From Cytauxzoon felis (lineage: Eukaryota > Apicomplexa > Aconoidasida > Piroplasmida > Theileriidae), in contig JAIQCW010000187.1 of assembly GCA_020283715.1 (NCBI GenBank), forward strand, positions 1 to 28,061: DNA of 28,061 nucleotides. The letters run 5' to 3'. This document shows positions 10,648-19,580 of this stretch, piece after piece. The position numbers and the translations under genes were made by a program. The notes beneath the pieces are model-generated. The model worked only from the letters and a program-made list of their open reading frames with translations, had not been told where the DNA came from and did no database searches. Numbering within the stretch: position 1 is the first letter of the stretch; each line of letters opens with the position of its first letter.

Positions 10648-10833
10648 TCCACATGAGGTCCAATCCTACTCCTCATTGTGGTATTCCTTCTCTTCGTCTT
10701 GCAGACCGCTTCCTTATTTACTTCCCCTTCCAGCTCCCGTAGATCGTTCTCGGGCATTACAATTGAGGTCTGTTCTTAGGGGTTGATCATCTTCGTTATT
10801 CCGGGTTAACATTTTTTGTTCCTCCGGGTAGAC
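10648..10833 (-). repeat. Mosaic element E11 with CCGGGT units
   Basis: In the convergent region downstream of the Tim44-like gene. TCCACATGAGGTCC end, GTCTTGCAGACCGCTTCC, CCCGTAGATCGTTCTCGGG, then three GTTC-type units (TTAGGGGTTGATC, TTCCGGGTTAAC, CTCCGGGTAGAC). Confidence 0.8.
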
Positions 10834-10953
10834 ATCGAAGAAATTTCATAGGTCCCCCTACTCTCAATTATCCACTTGTAAATCCCATCATAACAACATC
10901 TCATATAACAATTGTATTAATTAATGAAGTTCACCAAAAGAATCACAATGATT

Positions 10954-11082
10954 GTAACCTCAAGTGGAATACCCGTAGCTGATCTCAGGGAAGCGAAGGG
11001 GGAACTAAACAGAGGAGCTGACGGCAGGACAACCTCGGGTGGAGACTGCAGGACCAAGAGAGATGTATTGGACTTCAAATGG
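10954..11082 (+). repeat. Partial mosaic element E12
   Basis: GTAACCTCAAGTGGA, CCCGTAGCTGATCTCAGGGA, GAGCTGACGGCAGG, ACCTCGGGTGGA, ending GGACTTCAAATGGA. It lies 120 bp from E11 in the convergent gap before citrate synthase; E11 and E12 may be two ends of one element. Confidence 0.8.
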
Positions 11083-11100
11083 AGAGTTCACTATGTTAGT

Positions 11101-12352
11101 TCATGTAGACGAACCTGCGATACGAGAGATAATGAGTAATTGATTCATTTTAGTGTATAATTCGTTAATATTATGATTAGTTAGTCTATAAAATTGATAT
11201 ATTCTTAGATTCAACATACTTGCTGAGAATATGTAAAAGGTATATTTCAAATCTGAATTTGATTTTATTATGAAATAAATTTTCAATTTTGTATAAATCT
11301 TCTAATAGATTATCTTTAAAATAACTGTTGTAAATTTCCTGAAGTATTGTTAATGAATTTGAGGGTCTTCATTATACCTTGAGGATTGTTGTCCTGTGGT
11401 CAATGGCATTTACTATTAAATCTTGATATTCTGATGGTAGTTTTTTATATTTTTTATAATCTTGTAGGATAATATCTAATTTATCATCGGATGAGTAAAT
11501 AAATTCCTTATATGATAATATATTTAACATTGTGGCATATTTATGAATTAGTCCTGCAGTTATCAACCCTGTATAATAACCACCAGATTCTGATATATTT
11601 ATACGTGATACATATGATGCCCCTGTATAATAAATAAAATTACTATACCTCATTCAAATTACCTGTAAGGCCATGATCAATATACAGGACGAGTATAGAA
11701 TTGATGAATTTCCTCAAGATTTCATCAATCTAAGAAAGTATGAAATAAATGATTTGATTACACCTCACCTCATTACATCTCTTGTTAAATAAGACAGCGG
11801 CTAAATAATCCAAGACCAATTCATCATCATTAATTTCCAAGTCTTCAAGATACCAGTACTTCATTACCCTTAAACAATGCCCAAAGATCCTTCTACAATC
11901 ATTCTCGTCATCATTACTATTGAGCATAAGTGACGATGTCAATACATCCTGAATGATAGTTGAGGATTTTTATAGACTTGATAGACATACAATGGGATGC
12001 GTATTCAATGAAAATAGACCTTGAAGACGCTTTAGATTTGAAATATTTGCATTGAAACCATACTTTATCTCTCCTTTAAAATTCCGATAGTCATCATCAG
12101 ATGGCAATTGCCCATTCAATAATAGATGAAACACCTGAGTAAAATCACACTTTTCTACTAAACTCCTTAATGGATAACCACTATAATGTATATCTTAAGA
12201 ATTAACCTTAGATTCTATTAATATAGACAGCACTTACCATTGTTAATATACGGAGTATACATTGAGGTCTCTACAGATACAATTTTCTCATGGCGATGTT
12301 TGCCGACTTGATTAATTATTTTATTAAGAAATACTCTACTGCATTTTAACAT
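11101..12352 (-). CDS. CS: Divergent citrate synthase, seven exons (337 aa)
   Basis: Exons 12238-12352, 11991-12193, 11769-11948, 11663-11729, 11378-11622, 11220-11338 and 11101-11185; six introns of 34-44 nt, all closing in phase to give 337 aa. Family matches are clear in order: IHYSGYPLRSLVEKCDF (40-56; usual YRGYPIEDL), HLLLNGQLP (61-69), NTHPIDVL (102-109; usual HPMDVL), DELVLDYLAAVLFN, VLYIDHGLTGASYVSR (179-194; usual DHGLNASTF), and GLITAGLIHKY where GPLHGGAN is expected. It condenses oxaloacetate with acetyl-CoA in the mitochondrial TCA cycle. The N-terminus (MLKCSRVFLNKIINQVGK) fits a presequence. The normal GHRVYK...DPR region is poorly kept (NAIDHRTTILKE), so activity is uncertain. 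The first intron uses a CTTAAG acceptor; the obvious TTATAG downstream breaks the frame. Confidence 0.85.
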
Positions 12353-12444
12353 TTTTTACTTCATATTTATAAAATACAATACACCTCGACTAATTCATCA
12401 AACATATGGAATCCATCCACACACTTTATATAAAATGATAGGTA
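12353..12444. promoter_or_regulatory. 92-bp divergent promoter region
   Basis: Start codons of citrate synthase (-) and the aldo/keto reductase-like gene (+) are only 92 bp apart, so the two likely share control sequence. No specific motif recognised. Confidence 0.5.
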
Positions 12445-15400
12445 ATGAGACTAATATTCAGATTTCTCTACATTTTCACAATTAAAAATGTAATTTCATT
12501 CAATATTAATCAGTTATCGCAGTATAATAAACGTATTATCCATAATGAGCTCGGCGCTGGGCGTACTAAGCCGAATTGGGGACCTACTGAAGACAGAGTT
12601 GTATCAGAGGAGGAAGGTAAAGAATTTTTCGATTATATCTTCTCCAATCCAATCTATGAAGCTAGAGAATCTGAGAAACTTACTGCTAAAGATGTAAAAC
12701 AGGAAAAAGCCATCAATAGAAACACACTTCAAAATCTGGGTAAATATGCCTTCGATTCCATGTTAGACAAAATCAAACAAACAATAAATGAGCGACTAGA
12801 GGAAGAACAAACATCACCCGTAGCTGATCTCAAGGAAGCGGAGGGAGAAGTAAATAAAGATGCCTCCACGGCTAGTGGGAATGATATATATAATGATGAT
12901 AGTCCTACAGACAGTTTTCCACCTGAGGCCCAATCCACTTCTCCTTCTCTTGCAGAGAGCTCTTCCAATTACCTCCCCGTAAACGGTAATGCCACTCCCG
13001 GAGATCGTGGCAATGTTCAACCCCTAAGAACAGAAATTCTACCCGGAGGAACAGAAGATGTCAGCCCGGAAGAACAAAATTCAACTATAGTAGATGTAAC
13101 CTCGAGTGGACTACCCGGAGCTGATCTCAGGGAAGCGGAGGGGGAAGTAAATAGAAGAGCTGACGGCAGGAAAGACCTCATGTGGAACGGCGTGTGGACG
13201 ACATCAAATCCAAAAGCTGGCGCTAGTAATGTAACCTCAGGTGGTGTTGGAAGTATAGATTCATTGGGGACTGTTTATACTGATGGATTATTTGGTACAT
13301 ATGAAGGTAACTATTATTTATTATTTTATATATTATATAGGAGGTAGATGTTATTTGGAATCTTTGGAGAATACATCAGATGATGATACAAAGGTGATAA
13401 ATCAGATGAAGAGGGACATTTTAAAATATAAATTGAAGAATTTATCTAAAAATAATCATAAGACTATAAAATTATTTCAATCGAATGATTATATAAATGG
13501 TATATTAAAATATAAAATTTATGTATTGAGATTTATATTAGGATTGAATTATAGGAAATTAGGTGGTACAGATTTGATTGTTAGTGAATTAGGTATTGGT
13601 ACATCTATGTTTGATAATCCTGAACTTATTGATTATGAACATTCTATTGAGATTATGGAGACTGCATATAAACGTTATGGTATAAATTTTTTTGTATGTT
13701 TAATTATATTTAATATTATATATTATAGGATACATGTGAATATGATCCATATCCATATGATCCACGTAGTTATATAAATGGACAACATAAAACATTAAAT
13801 AAATTTTTAAAATTAGTTAATCGTCAAGATATTATTTTATCTGGTAGATTATCTTCAAATAATATAGGAAAATATAAAACATCTGGTAGATTTTTATCAT
13901 GGGTTAGAGATGATATACATTCATTACCTAATTTGTTAGTAATTATAATTATTATTTAAATTATTATATAGGAAAATTATAGAAAATGCATTGGATAAAT
14001 TATTATTAAAATTAGATACAGATTATTTAGATATTTTATCATTTGTATATCCATACCGTTATATACCCTTGTCACATTTAGGTGAAGATACATATTGTTG
14101 GTCTAAAGAAATTAATAATGAACAAGATATTTTCAATGAACTAATAGAAATATTAAATATACTCGTTAATAAAGGTAAAATCAAATCAATAGGATTATCT
14201 AATGAAACTATTTGGGGTGTATATAAAATATTAAACCATAATAATCGCAAATTCAATGTCGCATGCACACAACAACTATATAATCTACTACATAGAAATG
14301 AACTCGAATCTAGCGGTTTGTTCATAAAATTCCATACAGATCTCCACCTGAGGTCCATACTGCCGTCAGCTCTTCTATTTACTTCCCCCTCCGCTTCCCA
14401 TAGATCAGCTACGGGTAGTCCACTTCACTTGAGGTTACATCCATACCTTCTCGTTCCTCTGGGTTGACAACCTTTGTTCCTCCGGGTAGAATTCCTGTTC
14501 TTAGGAGTTGATTATCTTCGTTCTTCGGGGTTATTACCTTCCTGTTCTTAGGGGTTGAACATCTTCATTCTTCGGGGTTAACATTATACCGAGGATGATC
14601 TATGGGAATCCGAGGGGAAGTAAATAGAGAAGGCCACCACGGCGAGTGGAACACTGGTTATAACATCAGGTGGATTGTCGAGATGTGTAGGATTGGGCCT
14701 CTAGTGGAAGGAGTGTTGTTTGATATATATATGAATATATAGGTTTAGTTGAGGGTTCATTATCAGGTCATATGAATTGTCCGATTGTATCATATGGAGT
14801 ATTGGCAGGTGGTATATTGACTGGAAAGTATTTGGATCCGGAAAAGTAATTTTATATATTTAGTCATTAACTTTATATTAATTTTTAGAATTAATCCAGC
14901 TGGTGCTGATAAAATATCTGAACCAATTTCATTTTCACATGATCAACATGGAGGTTAGTACATCATTCATACAACCATCCACTACCCGTAGCCGACATAC
15001 GGTAGGCGGAGGGGGAAGTAAATAAAGAGGGCCACCACGGCGAGCGGCAACGATATACATCCTATGATCCCACTCGCCGTGGAGGCCTTCTTTATTTAGT
15101 TATCCCTAAAGGGTGGAGCAACTCCCAGAGATCGTGGAGGATTGAATTTATATGATAATTATTATAGTTGAATTATGTGAAGATTATGGCCATTTAACGT
15201 ACGGTCCATCGAATGCACGTTGTAACATATTCCCAGATACATATCATACACATCGATCTGTATGGTGTCAACATGCAACCAGTGAATACATTAAAATCGC
15301 AAGAACACACGGACTCACATTATCACAATTAAGCATTAAATGGGCACTATCCAGACCATTTGTAAGTTACTTTAATTACAATCCAACTCTCCTTCCCACT

Positions 15401-17256
15401 CGCCGTTCCACCTGAGGTTACCTCCACTGTAGGTCTTGCAGACAGCTCTTCTAATTACCAATCTCTAAAGAGTAGAGCCACTCCCGGAGATCGTAGCATT
15501 GGAGAAGATAGTGATTGGACCTCAAGTGGAAGGGCTACTGGGAATAAATGTGATAATAATTTATGCGTCTATGATTAATGCTGAAATATTTCACTTATAG
15601 ATGTTATCTACTATAATTGGTTTGCGTAGTATTGGTCAACTACATGAGACTATTGGTGCATTGAATTATCCTTTATCTGATGATGTTGTGAATGATATTC
15701 ATGAGGTTTATTTAAGATATAGAGCTCCTACTATGGGTGGACCACTTTTACTTACTGGACTTGATGAAGAATATGATACTATTATATCACAAAATGATCG
15801 TTTAAGATATGCACCAATGCCTATATGGAGTGGTGGATCACATTGGAATATGGATGACATTCCATCATTAGATGAATTAAGACTTATCAAATCACATGAA
15901 GATGAATATCATCAAATCAGAAGAATCTTCGGATTATTAGATAAACCCAATGATTCCAGATGGCAAAATTATCGATGCTGGGTCGAAAGAATTTACGAAG
16001 GACTACCCGGTTTGTCTACATAAACGAATATAGTGAAATCTCCACCTGAGGTTACAACCTCGCGTTCTCCTGCCGTCAGCTCTTCCAATTACCTATCTCT
16101 AAAGAGTAGAGTCACTCCCGGAGATCGTGGCGATGAAGAAGGTGTAGATGGAATGAAGAGTAGTACTGGACCTCGAGTGGAACCCGCAGCCGATCTACGG
16201 GAAGCGAAGGGGGAAGTAAATAAAAGAGCTGACGGCAGGACGAATAGAGGTGGAGAGCTGTCTGCAAGACGAACATGAGGTTGTAACCCCAGGTGCATAC
16301 ATGTTTATGAGAGTAATCATTTGTTCTCTTATTAGCCTTCATTTTATAATATAGGTGAATATTTTGCAGTAAAGGAGAGTAAATTATTTTCATGGGATAC
16401 AATGAGACTTAGAGAATACACATTAATCAATAAAACACCCGAAGAAATAAAAGAAGATGATACATCTCACTTCCACTTTTATTGGAAAAATGGAAAGGTA
16501 CGTCCACTACAAGCACATCCACATCCTGATTTGTATAAACCCTCCACCTAAGGTCCTTCCACTCGCCGTGGTGGCCTTCCTTATTTACTTCCCCTCGGAT
16601 TCCCGTAGATCATCCTCGGTATAATGTCTACCCGGAAGAACGTGATGAAGTATTAACTAGACCTCAAGTGGACTACCCGTAGCTGATCTCAGGGAAGCGA
16701 AGGGATAACTAAATAGAAGAGCTGACGGCAGGACGACCTCGGGTGGAGATCCATGCAATGTGAAAGAAAGTACCTCGACTGAATGATGAATATGTTTACT
16801 AATCTTCGGTGGATATTGATATATATAGGTATATGTTGGTGATACTACGGATGCGATACGTAGATTTTATGATGACCATGAAGCAGTTAATAATGTTGTC
16901 AAAGAGTGAGTATTTATATATTTATAATAAAATAAATTTCATTTATAGACGTGAAAGGAGTTTTTTATTAGCACGTGGATTTAATCGTATTGTTAGTTTT
17001 ATATAAAAAAATTAAATTTTATTATACACATTTTTCTTTATTATAGCCTAAAGATTGGAAAATTTGGTCACCTGTTGATGCAGATTTAGTTTATAAAAGA
17101 TTACTTGAGAAATATGGCATTGATATTTTGAACACCGATGAATTAGAACGCTTAATATATAAAACTGGCCTTGATGATTTAAAATTATCTTCTCTAAAAG
17201 AGAAATGCAGAAAATTCGCCTACTTTACTAAACACGAAAATAACGAACAAACTTAA
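12445..17256 (+). CDS. Aldo/keto reductase-fold protein (Tas-like) with N- and C-terminal extensions, 12 exons (~1002 aa)
   Basis: Exons: 12445-13306, 13341-13693, 13729-13934, 13972-14315, 14743-14845, 14889-14953, 15168-15361, 15601-16009, 16355-16497, 16829-16905, 16949-16991, 17047-17256; every junction closes in frame (3009 nt). The N-terminus [19 protein letters not shown] is a likely signal sequence. Residues ~124-267 are translated repeat element E13. The aldo/keto reductase barrel runs from about [21 protein letters not shown] (358-378) through [44 protein letters not shown] and [18 protein letters not shown] to [17 protein letters not shown]. Of the catalytic Asp-Tyr-Lys-His set only Asp406 appears kept; alignment with the Tas family puts Asp411, Arg445 and Val499 at the others, so it may be a pseudoenzyme. 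About 250 residues after the barrel ([17 protein letters not shown]..., [18 protein letters not shown]..., [19 protein letters not shown]...) match nothing I know. Five introns of 214-427 nt each hold a repeat element. Confidence 0.88.
12815..13244 (+). repeat. Mosaic element E13 inside a coding exon
   Basis: About 430 bp, open in the host frame throughout. Contains two CCCGTAGCTGATCTC / CCCGGAGCTGATCTC modules, the CCGTAAACGG hairpin variant (12977-12986), GCCACTCCCGGAGATCGTGGC and CCGGGT-type units. The flanks lack the AT-rich GT...TATAG signals of repeat-bearing introns, and the possible donor and acceptor pairs I tried do not match in phase. Confidence 0.85.
14342..14708 (-). repeat. Mosaic element E14 with six ~23-bp-spaced CCGGGT units (intronic)
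   Basis: Begins TCCACCTGAGGTCC, ends GGGCCTCTAGTGGA. The middle holds six related units starting at 14453, 14476, 14497, 14520, 14544 and 14567, then ACCGAGGATGATCTATGGGA and CCACCACGGCGAGTGGA. Confidence 0.88.
14983..15139 (+). repeat. Mosaic fold-back element E15 (intronic)
   Basis: A compact copy: CCCGTAGCCGACATACGGT variant, GGCCACCACGGCGAG and an inverted CTCGCCGTGGAGGCC about 40 nt away, hairpin variant CCCTAAAGGG (15104-15113), and GCAACTCCCAGAGATCGTGG. Confidence 0.82.
15380..15530 (+). repeat. Mosaic element E16 (intronic)
   Basis: CCCACTCGCCGTTCCACCTG start, GTCTTGCAGACAGCTCTTC, CTCTAAAGAG hairpin, GCCACTCCCGGAGATCGTAGC, end GGACCTCAAGTGGA. Confidence 0.85.
16040..16296 (+). repeat. 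Mosaic fold-back element E17 (intronic)
   Basis: The left end CCACCTGAGGTTACAACCTC pairs with the right end GAGGTTGTAACCCCAGGTG, and CCTGCCGTCAGCTCTT pairs with AAGAGCTGACGGCAGG. The centre has the CTCTAAAGAG hairpin and CCCGCAGCCGATCTACGGGA. Confidence 0.88.
16543..16748. repeat. Mosaic element E18 (intronic)
   Basis: TCCACCTAAGGTCC, CCACTCGCCGTGG, an inverted GGATTCCCGTAGATCATCCTCGG module, TCTACCCGGAAGAAC, internal GACCTCAAGTGGA, CCCGTAGCTGATCTCAGGGA, end ACCTCGGGTGGA. The stretch around 16608-16680 is nearly identical to part of E20 (18235-18315). Confidence 0.85.
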
Positions 17257-17277
17257 TCTATTAAAATATATACACTG

Positions 17278-17398
17278 TCCACCCGAGGTCCAGTCCTCTC
17301 ACATTAATACACCTTATCTTCTACTCTACCTTCCTTTCCCATTGCATGGAGCTCTTCCTTTTAGTTCCCCTTCCAGCTCCCGTAGATCGCTTCCAGGT
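17278..17398 (-). repeat. Partial mosaic element E19 (convergent 3' region)
   Basis: TCCACCCGAGGTCC end and TTCCAGCTCCCGTAGATCGC module between the converging 3' ends of the aldo/keto reductase-like gene and the lipoyl-like gene. The middle is degenerate. Confidence 0.75.
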
Positions 17399-17424
17399 AG
17401 ATATTTTACACTCCTCTCGCTGTA

Positions 17425-17955
17425 TTACATTTCTTCTCCGTCTGTAATACTCTTAGGATCTGTCTGCATTACTAGGGCGAGATCACCACCAACCGATACA
17501 TTACATCCTATTTATAATCGAATTTGCATTATAAAATGAATAAATTACCTTCTTGACATACAGTTTCTATAATTTTACCAGAGACTCTTGAGTATACTTT
17601 ACCTAATGTCTATATATATAAAGGAAGGAAAAATGGTAAAACTTACATGTTCAGTCTCTACAGTACATAGAATATCATCTACATTTACATAATCTCCTGG
17701 TTTTTTAAGCCATTTTTGTATTTTACACTTGTCTAATTTAGGACCCATTTGTGGTACTTTGATTACACATATGGTATTATTGGCATCCGATAGCATATCA
17801 ACATTATTATTTGATGATATGATAGCATCTTTATCTACATTGGATCTTATTGTATAATTACGGTGATAATTGACACCAACATGATGACCGATGGTTCTCA
17901 GAACATACAAATCATTTACATAACTACTAATACATTTAGAATATAAATTTAACAT
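17425..17955 (-). CDS. Stand-alone lipoyl/biotinyl-like domain protein lacking the modified lysine, three exons (150 aa)
   Basis: Exons 17647-17955, 17549-17609 and 17425-17507; introns 37 and 41 nt; 150 aa in frame. The N-terminal ~60 residues (MLNLYSKCISSYVNDLYVLRT...) look like a mitochondrial presequence and linker. Residues ~63-140 align without gaps to lipoyl domains of E2 acyltransferases: VIKVPQMGPKLDKCKI, WLKKPGDYVNVDDILCTVETEH, then VSGKIIETVCQEG and VSVGGDLALVM. In real lipoyl domains the ETDKA turn carries the lipoylated Lys; here it reads ETEHT, with His103 (CAT, last codon of exon 1) at that position. There is no E1-binding or catalytic domain after it, whereas full E2 proteins run to about 400 aa. 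It may be a non-lipoylated adaptor or a decayed E2. The start codon lies 22 nt after the stop of HscB on the same strand. Confidence 0.82.
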
Positions 17956-17977
17956 TTTTTTAAATTAAAATTCATCC

Positions 17978-19580
17978 TCATAATTTTGTATTGACAATCC
18001 TCTCGTAAATTTGACGATAAAATGATAATCGCCTATACAGTCCCAATATACACTCAATATCCTGTGTTTATAAATTATGATTTACATTAAAGATAATATT
18101 ATCAAGATCCATTACTTATTCTAACTCCACTATTATATCCTGTAGATAGCTCTCCCCCTGAGGTTACAACCTTACCTTCCACTCGCCGTTCCACCTGAGG
18201 TCGTCTTGCAGACAGCTTCCTCTATTTACTTCCCCTCGGATTCCCGTAGATCATCCTCGGTATAATGTCTACCCGGAAGAACGTGATGAAGTATTGACTA
18301 GACCTCAAGTGGAAAACCCGCAGCTGATCTCAGGGAAGCGGAGGGGGAAGTAAATAGAGGAAGCTGTCTGCAAGACGACCTCAGGTGGAACGGCGAGTGG
18401 AAGAAGAGTTGGATTGACCCAGTGGAACAGCGAATGGAACATAGATGGATATATTCTTTCTGTAACTAACGTTTTTGATGAAGGCATCTTCTAGTGTATC
18501 TGTGATGTTTTTAATTTTGTCTTCAAATTCTGTTTTGATTTCTTCTAATTTCTGATGATCATTGATACATTCAATTCTCTCGTATACCTATTTGGATCAA
18601 TGTGTAATTATAATTTCATTAGACATACATCCATTATATCTTCTACTTGTATATCATCTGTTTTATTAATACCTTCATCAAACATCTGAAATTTATTGTC
18701 ATTTAAAAATTTATAACTCATTAACATACCTCTTTACCAAATTTGGTAATAAATAAATACTTTGCGCGTTGTTTATCATCCAGGAGTATATTATAATAAT
18801 TATTTATTATACTCGAATTATTATTTATAATCTCCAACTCATTAACCGATTTATTTATATTGTGATCCGGATGTAATACAAATTGATACTCTCTATAACG
18901 CCTATTCAATACACACTTATCTATCTTATACTCCTTTGTACTATTATATAAAAATATCATCATATATCTTACAACCTCTTCCACCTGAGGTCCAATACAA
19001 CTCCTTTCCACTCGCCGTGGAGGCTCTCCACCTGAGATCATCCTGCCGTCAGCTCTTTTAATTACCTATCCCTAAAGGGTGATGCCACTCCCAGAGATCG
19101 TGGCGATGATAGTGATTGGACCTCAAGTGGAATACCTGGAAGCGATCTACGGGAGCTGGAAGGGGAGATAAACAGGAGAGGCTCCACGCCTAGTGGAAAG
19201 AGAGTAGGATTGAACCTCAGGTTGAGAGATGTCTGCAAGACCAAGAGAGTAGGATTGGACCTCGGTGAGGTAACATTAGATGTGGTATTGAGTGTAAGAT
19301 ATGATATAGAGGGTAACATTTTAGGTGGAATATGAGAGTTGTGGATATGTTATCAACATACAAATTGAATAGATCATAGATATTGATTTTTTTCAACACA
19401 TTAGAATCTATGGGCCATTTACAGTTCTATATTATAAAAAATTATGGTTTAATATGTACATACTATACAAAAGAATTTATTTACATTGAGATTATCATTT
19501 AAGTGATTACATTTTATACAATTAAATGTACAAAAATTATATTTTATATTTGATATATATTTTAATTTATTTAAAATCAT
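17978..19580 (-). CDS. HSCB: HscB/Jac1 iron-sulfur cluster co-chaperone (J-domain), six exons (209 aa)
   Basis: Exons 19485-19580, 19362-19426, 18730-18940, 18629-18685, 18471-18587 and 17978-18061; introns 58, 421, 44, 41 and 409 nt, the two long ones holding elements E21 and E20. All junctions close in frame to 209 aa, normal for HscB. Cys17, Cys21, Cys24 and Cys34 recall the N-terminal metal-binding cysteines of eukaryotic HSCB. Then INIYDLFNFTKEYKID, the helix LNRRYREYQFVL, HPD (77-79), INNYYNILLDDKQRAKYLF, and a three-helix C-terminal domain (MFDEGINKTDDIQVEDIMDV..., IECILGLYRRLSFYRQIYERI). It stimulates the mitochondrial Hsp70 ATPase and delivers the scaffold IscU for Fe-S transfer. Its ATG overlaps the stop codon of the upstream gene as ATGA. 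Confidence 0.92.
18152..18426. repeat. Mosaic fold-back element E20 (HscB intron 5)
   Basis: GTCGTCTTGCAGACAGCTTCC on the left is matched by GGAAGCTGTCTGCAAGACGAC on the right, and CCACTCGCCGTTCCACCTGA by TCAGGTGGAACGGCGAGTGG. Inner parts are GATTCCCGTAGATCATCCTCGG, TCTACCCGGAAGAAC, GACCTCAAGTGGA and CCCGCAGCTGATCTCAGGGA. Confidence 0.88.
18979..19268 (+). repeat. Mosaic element E21 (HscB intron 2), CCCTAAAGGG variant
   Basis: TCCACCTGAGGTCC start; hairpin variant CCCTAAAGGG (19070-19079); GCCACTCCCAGAGATCGTGGC; internal GGACCTCAAGTGGA; AAGCGATCTACGGGAGCT; CTCCACGCCTAGTGG; two ACCTC ends at the right (19214, 19259), as if two ends were nested. Confidence 0.85.

Noticed and set aside
12181..12240. 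Acceptor TTATAG at 12181-12186 for citrate synthase intron 1
   Set aside because: It would put the next exon out of frame and hit a stop; CTTAAG at 12194-12199 keeps the frame and gives the family motif IHYSGYPL.
12729..13020. Minus-strand open frames opposite the aldo/keto reductase-like gene
   Set aside because: They are antisense readings of E13; element strands lack stops in some frames.
14453..14582. CRISPR-like array
   Set aside because: The units are too short and too variable, the spacers are about 7 bp, there are no cas genes, and the context is a eukaryotic intron.
14316..14742. Frameshifted pseudogene fragments of an aldo/keto reductase
   Set aside because: Fragments rejoin perfectly once GT...AG introns are removed, all in phase over 12 exons.
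16033..16402. Open frames on both strands across E17
   Set aside because: They lie within an intron of the aldo/keto reductase-like gene and are repeat translations only.
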